Positions 46,552-56,722 of a stretch of 64,000 nucleotides of DNA are shown piece by piece; the stretch's first letter is position 1, and each line of letters opens with the position of its first letter. The stretch is from positions 52,694,294 to 52,758,293 of the forward strand of contig CM055104.1 in NCBI GenBank assembly GCA_029204225.1, written 5' to 3'. A program made the translations under genes and the position numbers. Below the pieces are notes generated by a model. It made no database searches and was not told the DNA's origin. It saw only the letters and a program-made list of their open reading frames with translations. Source of the stretch: Diphasiastrum complanatum. Lineage: Eukaryota > Streptophyta > Lycopodiopsida > Lycopodiales > Lycopodiaceae.

Positions 46552-46708
46552 CATGCAAAAGTTTAGATTACATGCAGAGATATTCAGAGTGCATGCAAGC
46601 AACATGCAATCAGTGCATGCAACATGCAAAGTAGGTTTCATTTTCTACACATGTCTAGGTAATTTTGAGAGTTGACATGCAGTATATGCAATATCCATGC
46701 ATGCAGTT
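46552..46708. promoter_or_regulatory. Cluster of CATGCA (RY) motifs
   Basis: At least eight CATGCA hexamers in about 160 bp, including CCATGCATGCAG. RY motifs are bound by plant B3 factors (ABI3/FUS3/LEC2 type), but no gene start is evident close by, so a regulatory role is only a possibility and a short-repeat origin is equally likely. Confidence 0.3.
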
Positions 46709-47342
46709 TTACATGTGGATCCTTGGTAGTTGAGTTAACGAAGTAAAGTGGACTTTCCATGCAACTCCACTGTGGGAATTCAAGCCTCTTTGATGTAGGA
46801 AAACTTTGGCATGTTTTGCTATATTGTGAATATTGAGATTTTGGTGTTTTGGGCTCATTCTCTCTCTACCCGAGTTTTATGTGTTGATTTTCTCTCTCTA
46901 CCCGAGAGCAGGCTGTTTTCTCCATAGTGAGCACTTAGAATATTTTCTGATATCCATTTCTCATAGTAAGAAGTTAATTTTTTCAGTCTGATGTATAATA
47001 TAATATGTTCGAGGACAATCCCATGGGTTGTTGGAGAAAGAGGGGATTAAGAGAATCAGTCGTGTGTGAGAACTGAAAATAGCTCGAAAAGATACATGAA
47101 CACGAACGAGAAACGACACTCGAACGAAAAGTGTTCGTGCGTAGCGGAATGAGCTATATGACTCTTTCCCTAAGCATGACTACGCCTATCAGAATGAACA
47201 GAACGTTAGTGATGGAAATCATGGTCGCTCTGATTACGTAGCCAAACATTGATTAATAAAGTGCCAGAAGAATAATTTGTCGCGAATGATTCGCGAAGAG
47301 AAAGAGACTGAGCTCGAATGATAATCAGTCGCGAATGATTCC

Positions 47343-47345
<3 letters not shown>
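46709..47345. other. Upstream region of the Ulp1-like gene, with palindromes
   Basis: No gene seen. CGCGAATGATTCGCG (47281-47295) and its near copy CGCGAATGATTCCCG (47330-47344) are near-palindromes, and CACGAAC (47101) pairs with GTTCGTG about 25 bases on. Confidence 0.5.

Positions 47346-47431
<86 letters not shown>
47346..47431. repeat. (GA)n microsatellite, about 86 bp
   Basis: Uninterrupted GA units just upstream of the Ulp1-like reading frame. Confidence 0.97.
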
Positions 47432-47435
<4 letters not shown>

Positions 47436-47461
47436 CTAATTACCAAATCAAGTATCAGAAA

Positions 47462-49023
47462 ATGTCAGACAGAATGAAAAACAAGAATAGCAATACTGAC
47501 ACAGATCTGAACGCAGAACAAAGAGTTGTTATCAGATTAAGTATATATAAAAATATACATGTCAATAATGCGGTAGAGCATAAGACAATAGCGGGCGAAA
47601 CCACGTGCTCTACAAAACCATCTTTAACTTCTCCTGCTAAATCTTTCTCTCCTAATAAATCTCCTCCTCCTACCCCCATAAATATTAGTTCCCCTCCACC
47701 TGTTCTAAGAAATGATTTAGATGATTTTGTTAATGTAAAGGTAGAATCAATTTTAAATGACAATTCTTTTTTTGGTTTATCTATATTACTTCTGTCACCC
47801 CCTGCACTTGCCTTTGTAGATACTCCTCAATATGTATAGTATGACCAATTGTTAAATCTTAAAGGTTTAGGTCCTCGATATAGTTTTAGGATGCCGAAGA
47901 CCAATGTTGGTCTCCCTCTTTCTAGTTTAGATACAGGTGAATTAGAAAGTAGGGATAAAATGCTAGGTGACAATGTAGGAGGTGGGGCCATTTAGTATTG
48001 GATGGAGTCTTTTCAGACCCCATTGTTTATAGATGTAGCATTGTTTCCCCTTCAATTCATGGCTGCATTTGATTTTCCTGATTTCAAAAGTCTGCACGAT
48101 GATATGCTCCAATACGTCAGACTGGGGACTCCAATTCTTGTATTGCCATACATAACAAAGTAAGTGTCTTTTTTTTTCAGATTTTATTATATTGAATTTT
48201 TCATATGAATTTTGATTTCACATTGATTCTCATTAATTTATTGTTTTCTGATTGCAGTGATCATTGGAGCTTATATGTGTTGTCCTTATACGTCAATGAT
48301 GAGGGTGTGTGTAATCCAGTTTGTTTAAAGATGAACTTATTACACACACACACACACACAAAATTGTCAAGAGCCATATCTAGAAAATACTGGAACTCTT
48401 TCCAGTACCAAATGCAAAAGCATATACGAAGCTAAAAATTGTTGATGCAGAGGTAAAAATTTATCAATATCGGTTCAACGCGCCCTTGTAGTTATTGTTT
48501 GGTTTCTTTTCATAACGTGCGCGCTGATCCGATATTCAAAAAATTATTTTTTGATATCGATTCGACGCGCCCTTGTTTTCGTTGTAGATTTAGTTATAGC
48601 ATCCTGCGCGTTGATCAGATATCTCATAATGTTAAAATTTGGATTCTGCAGTCCTCCCAGTAGGTTGATTCTGTCAACTGTGGTTGGCATACCGCATGCA
48701 ATGCCAAACACTTTTTTAATTGGCTTGCACTACAAGATGGACTTCCAAATCTGGAAGAGGTAATCTTCGATTAATAACTTTTACTGTGTTTTTGTTTTTT
48801 TCTAATTCAAATTAATATTTACTGATATTTGATTAATTACATTTAACTGTGTTTATGTTTTTTTCCAGTTTAAATGCCCGAAGGTCTCCCCAATGGAGAT
48901 AATGCACTTCAGACAGGAGACCATAAAGCTTGTGATCAAAAATTCATATCTAGTTGCAGTGGCCGAGTGTTCTCCACCCAAGTTACTTCCAACTGGAGAA
49001 ATGGATTTAGAGATCATAGATAG
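47462..49023 (+). pseudogene. Ulp1/C48-like cysteine protease gene, multi-exon with TAG codons
   Basis: Exon 1 (47462-48159) has a polar, Ser/Pro-rich N-terminus, then LNLKGLGPRYSFRMP and LGTPILVLPYIT. Intron 1 (48160-48257, GTAAGT...CAG) joins it to NDHWSLYVLSLYVNDEGVC, giving the catalytic His (HW). Exon 2 drifts out of frame after a (CA)n patch; its 3' end reads LFPVPNAKAYTKLKIVDAE. Intron 2 (48453-48651) leads to exon 3 (48652 to about 48761), VDSVNCGWHTACNAKHFFNW, with the catalytic Cys in CGW as in Ulp1/SENP proteases that cleave SUMO-like proteins. A last exon (about 48870-49023) reads FKCPKVSPMEIMHFRQETIK and ends in TAG. In-frame TAG codons occur at 47837, 47993 and 48661. The catalytic Asp is not identified. 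Related sequence lies at 57376-57570. Such genes are often carried by plant Mutator-like and other DNA transposons. Confidence 0.7.
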
Positions 49024-49449
49024 TTGATACTGATTAAATATTTGTCTCACTTGATGTGGATGAGACACATAGATTTTAATAGAAATATATTTACAGTTTT
49101 TCAATGGTTGTTCTTACTTGTTTTTTTTCTTGTTAATAATTCAGGTTATAATTCATTCATCTTCAATTTCTACGGTTTTTCGACATGTTTGTTTTTCATA
49201 GTCTTGCTCTGCCTTGCCTTTACCTTGGTTTTTTTTTAAAGTTCAGAATGATGATCTGATCGAATCTTTGTCACAACCAATCCAAACATGCGACATTAGT
49301 TCACTTACATTTGTTGCAGCAAAGCTTTGATCATATCATCATCTGAACATATCCAAATATGCCCAGACAAGGACAATATAGACCAAGACAATGAAGACAA
49401 AAAATACAACCGATATATACGAGACATCAACAAGGGCAAGCGTCGATTG

Positions 49450-49805
49450 TAGTGGTCACTGGAGTTCAAGTGACTGAAGATCTTCCCAATGGTAATAGTG
49501 CATTTCTTGCAGGAGACAATGAATCTTGTTATCGAAAACTCATATTATCCAGTTGTAATTACATTGTGTTTTGCACCATGGAAATGGAGATCATAGAAAT
49601 GAAAGAGCCTCATAGAAAAAGTGGTTCATATATTTTCAAAAATGATGTATACAAAAAATTGTATTACATAATACAAAATTCCATAGTTCATAATGTATGG
49701 ATCTTCAATTTCGATGGATGTTCCAGTGTCTTTGCATTTTATATGTTTTTCTTGCCTTACTCTTACCTACACAAGAGAAATCATTTTAGTAAATATATTT
49801 TATGA
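49450..49805 (+). pseudogene. Duplicated 3' end of the Ulp1-like gene
   Basis: 49478-49590 repeats the last exon of the Ulp1-like gene in diverged form (GATCTTCCCAATGGTAATAG for GGTCTCCCCAATGGAGATAA, then CAGGAGACAATGAATCTTGT), and 49695-49790 repeats the sequence after it (ATCTTCAATTTC ... TTGCC(T)TTACC). The offset is about 600 bp. No intact frame remains. Confidence 0.65.
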
Positions 49806-49847
49806 AACTGATTCACTTAGAAATAGAAAAAAAGAAATATTTTTATA

Positions 49848-50100
49848 TGGCATAACGTACCTTTACACCATTCAATCGAAATTGATAGTACTGAGGTAGA
49901 TCGAATTGCAACATGTCTAGTTCTGATCTAATCTTATTGAGACACCAATCTTCCTCGACCTCAACTATTGCAAGAATGTTGTCATTTCTTTTCACTGTTA
50001 TCTGAAGTTGCTCTTGAGGGTTTATACCAAAATCTTGATCAAGTGGCTTCCAAATATTTTTGCATTTAATCCATCTTCTATAATACAGCAGCAAAGTGAG
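49848..50100 (-). pseudogene. Exon-like fragment of unknown gene
   Basis: On the minus strand an 86-residue frame includes NPQEQLQITVKRNDNILAIV, EVEEDWCLNKIRSELDMLQF and DLPQYYQFRLNGVKV. It looks like an ordinary host protein domain rather than a retroelement. GTACGT directly after the codons for NGVK is a good splice donor, suggesting a captured or truncated exon. It lies directly against the broken end of gypsy 2 RT. I do not recognise the family and assign no function. Confidence 0.4.
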
Positions 50101-50926
50101 CATTTGTTTTTCAAATCCGCAAAGAAGATAATAAAAATTCGATAGTAGTTTGCATGACCAATAAATACATAAACTCCACGAATTGTTGTTGGCGGTGGCA
50201 ATTCCATAATAACCTTGATTTTAGAATAATCTGTGGCAATGCCATGTCTCGAATCACATGCCTAAGCACAACTCCGTGAAAAATCCATATCTGGCATTTT
50301 TCTAGATTTAGGAAAATTTGTTACTTGCGACATCTTTCAAATACTTTTTCCAATCAATCTAGGTGGTCTATATCTGTGCTATGGACTAGAAGGTCATCCA
50401 AGTAAATTTCAAGGAATTTTTGTAGATAATCTTTAAAAACAAATTGCATTACTGTTTGGAATGAACTTGGTGTATTACAGAGTCCAAACGACATTACTTT
50501 GTAAGCATAGGTGCCCCATTCTGTTGCAAAAGTTGTTTTGTGGTGATCTGCAGGTGCAATCTTGACCTGGTTGTAACCACGAAATCCATCCAGAAAACTA
50601 TAAGCTTCCGCTCCAGCAAGGCGATCCACAATACTTTCAGTAAAAGGTAACGAAAAGTATCCTTCATCGTCACTTTCTTCAAGGCCTTGAGATTCACACA
50701 AATTCTAAATTTCTCATTCTTCTTAGGAACAATGACAATCGGTGAAACTCTTTTTGTATGCTCGATCCCATAAATGAAATCGACGTCAAGCAATCTTTGA
50801 AGCTCTTTCTTTATCAGATCCGCAACATTAGGATTACAGCGATAGAATTTTGTAACCTTTGGAACTGCATTAGGTACTAAAGGTATGGTGTGTTCAATAA
50901 CTGACGTCGGAATATCCTTTAGACTT
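50100..50926 (-). pseudogene. gypsy 2 RT fragment, inverted relative to its gag
   Basis: Broken minus-strand frames give SLKDIPTSVIEHTIPLVP, KFYRCNPNVADLIKKELQ, YGIEHTKRVSPIVIVPKKN, SFLDGFRGYNQVKIAP, MSFGLCNTPSSFQTVMQFVF and the catalytic segment LEIYLDDLLVHS, then TTIRGVYVFIGHANYYRIFI. This is close to gypsy 1 RT (7990-7200). It ends at about 50100; RNase H and integrase are missing. At about 50926 it meets the zinc-knuckle region of the same family on the opposite strand. Confidence 0.85.
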
Positions 50927-50927
50927 G

Positions 50928-53090
50928 GATGCTTTGCATGTGGAGAAAATCACATAGTTGCAGAATGTCCAAATAAAAAAAAAATTGTACCATTCTGTCG
51001 TGACTGTGGTTATGGGCATTACTATAAGGAGTGTTCAGCAAAACCGAAGCCACCACCGGCTACAGTTCCTATAACTTTGATAACAATCAAGCAAAGGCCA
51101 GTAGCTCAAAATAAACCAAGTGTATCCTTGATGGTGATCACCAGAGCACATAAGTAGAAAGAACCGGTAGCAGATCCAGTACTTGCTGATTCTATACCAT
51201 TAACTGATATACCAACAACATTTGGAGTCTATCCAAATCTTCATGCAGAAAAAAGAAAATATTAGGATATGAGACAATGGATTAAACATCTGCAAGAAGA
51301 AAAGAAGCTTGAAGTTGCTAGAGCAACCCGAATTCGTTCTTCACCAATGCAGTCACCGAAAAATTCACATACAAATATGAATGCTCAGTTGCATCATCAT
51401 GAAGAATTCTTCAAGATGACTGAATCGGAAGCACCGCAAACAGAACTGCTCATGAATATTTTGCCTAGTAATATCAATATTTCATTGGAAGAGTTCCTGA
51501 AGTTGGTGCCAAAAGCAAAAGGAGTATTAGCGCAAAAGTTAACTCAAGCTGAATCAGAAGTCCACCAGGAACCACTTTTTTGTGTTGGATTTGAAGAATG
51601 TAATAAAGTACTCCATGTCGAAGCAGCTTGGAAAAGTGAACAAAAAAATATCACTCTGCCGATACAACATAGACAATTTCCTAATGAAGCAGCTGTGATA
51701 GATGGCGGTTCGGGAGTTAACCTGATTTCTACAAAGCGATGTGCAAAATGGGGCCTTACAAAGATAAAACTTGGGACTTTTGCCATTAAGCTAGCTGATC
51801 AAACAACAGTTTGTCTGCGAGGAATGGTTAAAGATATACCTATCAGAATTGTTAGAGTACAGTTCATCATTACTTTCATAGTAACGAACCTACCAGAAGC
51901 ACCAAATGTCTACCAAGTCCTATTGATATGCCCATGGTTATGAGTTGCGCAAGTAATTTATAACTGGGGTACCAGAAAAATCACTTTTAAAAATCGTGAA
52001 CATGCAATCAAGGTTGATCCTGTAACTTGGACTATCAAACTGGTGGTTCAAAAGGAGGATGATGATTCATCAACAACAGATCATACTTGTGACCGACCAG
52101 AAAAAAATTTGGGAGTTCCTTACGATTTTTAAACCGATACTGTCAACTGGAATGAAGCTCTTGCAACGATTGACTGTACAGTAAGATATATGTGTCAACA
52201 AGATAATCGGTCAAATTTGAATGAGATTTCATTATTGGATCAAACTTTGGATACACCGATCACTTTTCCATTGAATGTGCTGAATGTAGCTTGGATATCG
52301 ACGGAACCTATACCAGATTCAATTGAAGAAGAACACATTCATGTGAGTCATGCCTTGACTTATGATGACAACGCAGAACTTACTGATGAGCAGATTCTAA
52401 ATCATATGGATCCGACCAGATTTGGAGTGCGTAATATTCCTGATGAACCAACAATAAAATCGCCAAAAGCAGTTATATTGAAGGAAGACAGGATCATAGG
52501 GTCAATGACGAAGAAACAAACCAAACAACATTATATTACGGTCCTGAAATGAGAAAATTCTCCTCAAAAGAATGATTCAAAGAATGTGCCACCCTTACTA
52601 AATAATGGCAAAGGAAAAGTCAAGGATGATTCTACAAGTCAGAGTTCTAGCAAGACATCATCGTCTAGGAAGTCTTCACCTTCGAAGAAGAGTTTATCTT
52701 GTCAGAAGTCATCACCTTCACGATCAATTCCTGCTAAGAAGGCTAAGCGAGGATCAAAGACAAGTCCTTTTGACAAAGAACAAGCAGATGTAGTCCAACA
52801 TGATATGCCCGAACATTTTAAACGTTATACACTGGATGATGTGGTTATCATGTTACCCAAAGCACATTGTGAACCCGAAGAACAGGTGCTAGAATCGAAA
52901 GATGTTTACGATGGCCTAGCTAGGATACAGGCTATGAATCTTGCTGAACCAGGAGAACCAGAAAAGATTGTACAAGTTGGATCACAACTTAATCCTGAAT
53001 AGTATTAGGCACTCCGAACGTTACTTATTAAGTATCAAGATTGCTTTGCATGGACTTATCAACACCTTTTCTTTTGACTAGCACCCAAAG
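50928..53090 (+). pseudogene. gypsy 2 zinc-knuckle, protease and linker region
   Basis: Plus-strand frames contain CFACGENHIVAEC and CRDCGYGHYYKEC, then RQWIKHLQEEKKLEV, then the protease VIDGGSGVNLIS and QVLLICPWL, then NVLNVAWISTEPIPDS and LTDEQILNHMDPTRFG, then YTLDDVVIMLPKAHCEP and AMNLAEPGEPEKIVQV, ending near KYQDCFAWTYQ. Every block aligns in order with gypsy 1 (10150-8060). Stops include TAG 51263, TGA 51941, TGA 52550, TAG 53000 and TAG 53006. Gag N-terminal capsid sequence is absent, removed at the inversion junction. Confidence 0.85.
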
Positions 53091-53595
53091 CCTGTACCTA
53101 CATTTCAAAATGCAATGACAAATAATGCCTACGAAGTTCCAACATTGGCCTAATCCCATAGATAAAGCAAAGCAAATGCTAAAAATGTATGCTCTACAAT
53201 AAGCCAAGTGTCACAACAAGGATGGATGATCAATAATACGTGGCAAGAAATTGTTCGTCAATACCCATTACCTTTTGATACACTAAAATATTTCATCACT
53301 TTCCTCACTCTTTCATTATTACTTTTTGGTAATATGTGCTTAGCTTTAAATAATATTTAATAAACAATATATAATGTTTCATCACTATTCTCAATTCGTC
53401 TTTTTTTTTAGTTAATTGAGTACCTTGCTTTAAATATGCTCTTTCCATTATTATTTTTGCTTTTTGTAACAATTTAAAATTATTATTATTTTTTTTAAAT
53501 TTTAAATTTCATGTTCTCGGAAGTTTTCTTCTCGGATTGCCACAAACATACCCCTCTTGTTTATTATATCCCTCTTACAGACCTTTGAGGGAGCA
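53091..53595. other. AT-rich spacer, no gene
   Basis: Only short frames and poly-T/A runs; the right end is the likely promoter of the small gene that follows. Confidence 0.5.
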
Positions 53596-53604
53596 AAATT
53601 TATA
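53596..53604 (+). promoter_or_regulatory. Candidate TATA box
   Basis: TTTATATAGAG near 53599 lies about 150 bp before the ATG of the small zinc-ribbon-like gene; a purine-rich leader (AAGCAGAGGAAAGCAGAAG) lies between them. Confidence 0.45.
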
Positions 53605-53749
53605 TAGAGCTTTTACTGAGAAATAGGAACTTCTCTAGCTTTTCCTCTTAACAACGGAATTTCTCGAGGCAAAAGCAGAGGAAAGCAGAAGAAATCAGAC
53701 GACATTTGAAGAAATTATAGAAGAAAGGGAGGTGTTCCATTCATCCATC

Positions 53750-53944
53750 ATGTTTTTCCTCTTCATCTGCGTCCAGATACGGAAGGTGAAGTGCGCCAAG
53801 CGCGCCCCCGGTCTCTGTTCCAAATGCGGAGGGCAGCTCAGTAACTCAAGGATCAAGAGAGAGTGCAGCTTTTGCTTCATCCCTCTGTGCTGCTGCAGCT
53901 ACCATGACATACTCTACACAAGCTGTGGAGCCCAAATTTCCTAA
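53750..53944 (+). CDS. Small zinc-ribbon-like plant protein, 64 aa
   Basis: ATG at 53750 opens an intact 64-residue frame starting MFFLFICVQIRKVK, then RAPGLCSKCGG, then RECSFCFIPLCCCSYHDILY and TSCGAQIS. An upstream in-frame GTG (53732) is less likely as a start. It resembles a family of very small plant proteins with an N-terminal hydrophobic start, APG.C..CGG, an FCF(L/V)PL motif and a second C..C pair; function is not known to me. Here the second pair appears to have lost one Cys (YTSC, Tyr where family members as I recall have Cys). A TATA-like box and leader upstream, and GC content above its flanks, favour a genuine gene or a recently silenced one. Family assignment is from memory of motif pattern. 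Confidence 0.55.
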   Translation: MFFLFICVQIRKVKCAKRAPGLCSKCGGQLSNSRIKRECSFCFIPLCCCSYHDILYTSCGAQIS

Positions 53945-54416
53945 TGTCTGTAACCACTACTACTCGGTCAAGAAATGACAGTTTGATACTTCTTTCCTGT
54001 TGTGCTACAAACGAGATCTCATTGCATATATTAATTATCTTTGCCATTACCACGACTCTAGCCCATTCATATCATCAGGTGGCTTGTGTATGTATATCAA
54101 ATAGCTTGTGAAGATAGATAGTAAGAATCTTTTCACTTTGGTGTTTGTATACAAAATTTTGATTTTTTCTTTCAGCTTTTTGTTAATCTCTCACTTAGAT
54201 TTGTGACTTCCTTCTTTTATGATGTCTTATCCTGAATCAAAAGTAAAATTTCCCCTCTTCACCATTTCCCAATAGATATGTGCTTCTAGACATTGCACAA
54301 CTGACCACATCTAGACATCTTTCAGCCATACTCTTTATTCTCTCAATGTCTTGCAAGATGCTTACAAGTTATGACTAAAGTGTGCCAAAAACACAAATTC
54401 CTACCATGTCACCTCC
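53945..54416. other. 3' flank of the small gene, no further gene
   Basis: T-rich sequence with no recognised frames. No LTR copy corresponding to the 5' LTR at 56723-57375 was found here, so the 3' LTR of the copia to the right is missing. Confidence 0.4.
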
Positions 54417-55295
54417 TTATAGTGTAATATTGTGACTATCTTCCTCACCAAGTCTCTTGATAGAACCATTTGATCTACTCTCTTTATTAAGACGTGTGAT
54501 TCCACTTGTTGGAAAAATGACTTTTTTAGAATCATAACAAAAGAATGTAGAAGAACCACCTCCTTCATGCATGCACCTAGCAACATCCTTTTTCATATGA
54601 TCAAAGAAATCATTAACAACAATCTTTTCCAAGGAAGAACCTTCACCTCCATTGATGAAATTAGCTCTTTCCTTTCCTTTTGCATGCTTGCACTTGTCAT
54701 GAAGAACCATTGAAACACCATCATTATCCTCAAGACTAGCCAAGTTAGCACAAAGATGAACATCTCTAAGAAGCATATTAGATCTTGACCTAGATCTAGC
54801 ATAAGGAAGCTTGTTAGACTTTGCATAAGATCCACCAATCTTATTGATGCTAAAAGGTAACTTTGGAAAGTTGAGACCAATCTCCTTTTCCATTCCATCC
54901 TTTTTGTTAGCCATAACAAAAGCATCAAGCTTGAAAATTCTACCTTGTTTATTGCCCCTAGCAACCAAGATTTCTTCCTTTGTAATGAAGCAAGCATCAC
55001 CACCAAACTTTACCATGTATCCTTTCTCTATCATTTGACCAACACTTAGCAAATTCTTTGAAAGTGAAGGAATGTAAAGAACACCATCAAGTCTTGTTTT
55101 CCTATTAGTAGAGAGACAAATAAGAATTGAACCAATACCTTCAATCACACACTCACCACCATTGGCCATGTGAATTGCTTTCTTGGCTCCATCATAAGTG
55201 ACCAAAGAAGTAAAGAACTCCTTGTGACTAGTCATGTGTGAACTAGCTCCACTATCAATCCACCATGAATCTTTGTCACCTTCACTTAAGAACAC
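54417..55295 (-). CDS. copia 3 protease with non-canonical tail
   Basis: 292 residues. The protease start is WWIDSGASSHMTSHKEFF with an intact D-S-G, followed by GIGSILICLS, LDGVLYIPSLSKNLLSVGQM and NKQGRIFKLDAFV. Beyond residue 140 the protein should enter the integrase zinc finger; instead there is a tail with YAKSNKLPYARSRSRSNMLL, a Gly/Ser-rich MHEGGGSSTFF and a Lys/Arg-rich C-terminus. The tail has no HHCC or DDE residues. It shares no obvious sequence with the tail of copia 2, so the two seem to have lost integrase separately or diverged far. Confidence 0.75.
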   Translation of the reverse strand: MFLSEGDKDSWWIDSGASSHMTSHKEFFTSLVTYDGAKKAIHMANGGECVIEGIGSILICLSTNRKTRLDGVLYIPSLSKNLLSVGQMIEKGYMVKFGGDACFITKEEILVARGNKQGRIFKLDAFVMANKKDGMEKEIGLNFPKLPFSINKIGGSYAKSNKLPYARSRSRSNMLLRDVHLCANLASLEDNDGVSMVLHDKCKHAKGKERANFINGGEGSSLEKIVVNDFFDHMKKDVARCMHEGGGSSTFFCYDSKKVIFPTSGITRLNKESRSNGSIKRLGEEDSHNITL

Positions 55296-56189
55296 ATCAA
55301 AAGAGAATCACCACCACCTAGATCCTCATCATTAGTAGTAAAGTTGATTTGCTTGCTACCTTCATCTCTTTGCTTCTTCAAACATTCATTTGCAAAATGC
55401 CCTTTGATTCCACAATAAAAGCATTTCAACTTAGACTTATCTTTCTTTTTGCCAAAAGAAGAAGTCTCACCTTGATCTTGCCCTTTAGACCACTTGCCTT
55501 TTCCTTTGCCCTTGAACTTGCCTTTGATGAACATAGCATCCTCTTCATAATGAGATGTCGAATCCTCATTCACCAAGATCTCTTGCAAATCCACAATACT
55601 TGGCAAAGTCTTTTGAATAGAAAAACTTTGAACAAGATTAGCATGATCATCCAACAAGCCATTAAGTATAACTTGAACAAGTTCTACCTCCTTAACTTTC
55701 ATCAATACATGCTAACTCATCATTGAATGCTTTAACCCTCAAAACAAAAACATGAGTACTCTCTTCCTTCTTTTGCAAACTTTGAAAGATTTGCCTCCTA
55801 AGGGTAAGCACTCTTGATGTAGACTTGGATTCATAAAGCTTCTTCAAAGCTTCCCAAGCCTCCAAAGATGATGTGCACTTACCAACTTCCTTGAGAAGTT
55901 CATTGGTAACATTCATCTTAATCATGTGTAGAGCTTTCTTTGCTCTCTTGTCATACCTCACTTGATCTTGAGGTGCTTGAGGTCTCTCCTCCACACCTGC
56001 AACAATCTCCATCAACTCATTCATCTCCAATAAGGACTCCATCCTCACCTTCCAAGTAGAATAGTTGATTGAGGTAAGCCTATCATTGCTCTCCAACATA
56101 AATCCACCACTTGTAGCCATGTTGAAGTGACCTGATCTTCTTCTTTCAACCTGTTCCAATGCACAAAGCACTCTCCGGAATGTCAACAA
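55286..56189 (-). CDS. copia 3 Gag with zinc knuckle, one frame break
   Basis: 56189-55692 encodes RLTSINYSTWKVRMESLLEM, LHMIKMNVTNELLKEVGKCT, RVLTLRRQIFQSLQKKEEST and ends ACIDES. The frame shifts near 55700, and 55705-55286 continues VQVILNGLLDDHANLVQSF, QKTLPSIVDLQEILVNED, a Gly/Lys-rich stretch (GKFKGKGKGKWSKGQDQ) and the CCHC knuckle CFYCGIKGHFANEC. A second small frame overlap (55286-55295) links it to protease. The Gag would coat the element's RNA. Confidence 0.8.
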
Positions 56190-56710
56190 ATGAACTCAAG
56201 AAGAAATCACAAAGATATGGAACCTCTCAAATCTCTTCTAGCACTTCTAACTAGAAAATCAACACATAGAATAGTGAAATCTTGATCAACCTATGATCTA
56301 TCCTCAATCTAATGATTCTTGCCACTTCATAAGATTGAAACACACTCAAATGAAGTTCAGTAACCTCACAAACTAGAGATCCAATCAAAATTAGGGTTTT
56401 GAAAAATCACAAAAAATTGAATATCTCAAATTCTACATGCAATTTCTAGAAACTTGGTATATCTTCTTATAGACTCCAATGAGACCTTCCTAATGCACCA
56501 AAAATCATCTAATCTCAGTAAGCCAAGTGTGAAATCGGAATTGATCAAGTATATAACCCTATATTGAGTTTTGACCTACAAAAGATCAATTTTACACATG
56601 CAAAAATGCTGATTTTTGAGTAGAGATCAATCTAGCATGCTCTAGTATTGGTAACTCCTCCAAAATCCTTGCTAAAGATGGCTGATCCTTTCATAACCTG
56701 AAACACAATA

Positions 56711-56722
56711 GCTCTAATACCA
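56711..56722 (-). promoter_or_regulatory. copia 3 primer-binding site
   Basis: The minus strand reads TGGTATTAGAGC, one base from the initiator Met-tRNA complement, directly after the LTR end ...TTCACA. Confidence 0.8.

Noticed and set aside
47837-48663. In-frame TAG as a recoded glutamine codon or corrected by RNA editing in the Ulp1-like gene
   Set aside because: U-to-C editing of this kind is organellar in plants and nuclear code changes are not known there; CAG to TAG mutation is simpler and also fits the retroelements.
54593-55038. Alternative frames within copia 3 protease
   Set aside because: They overlap the clear protease frame and have no recognised motif.
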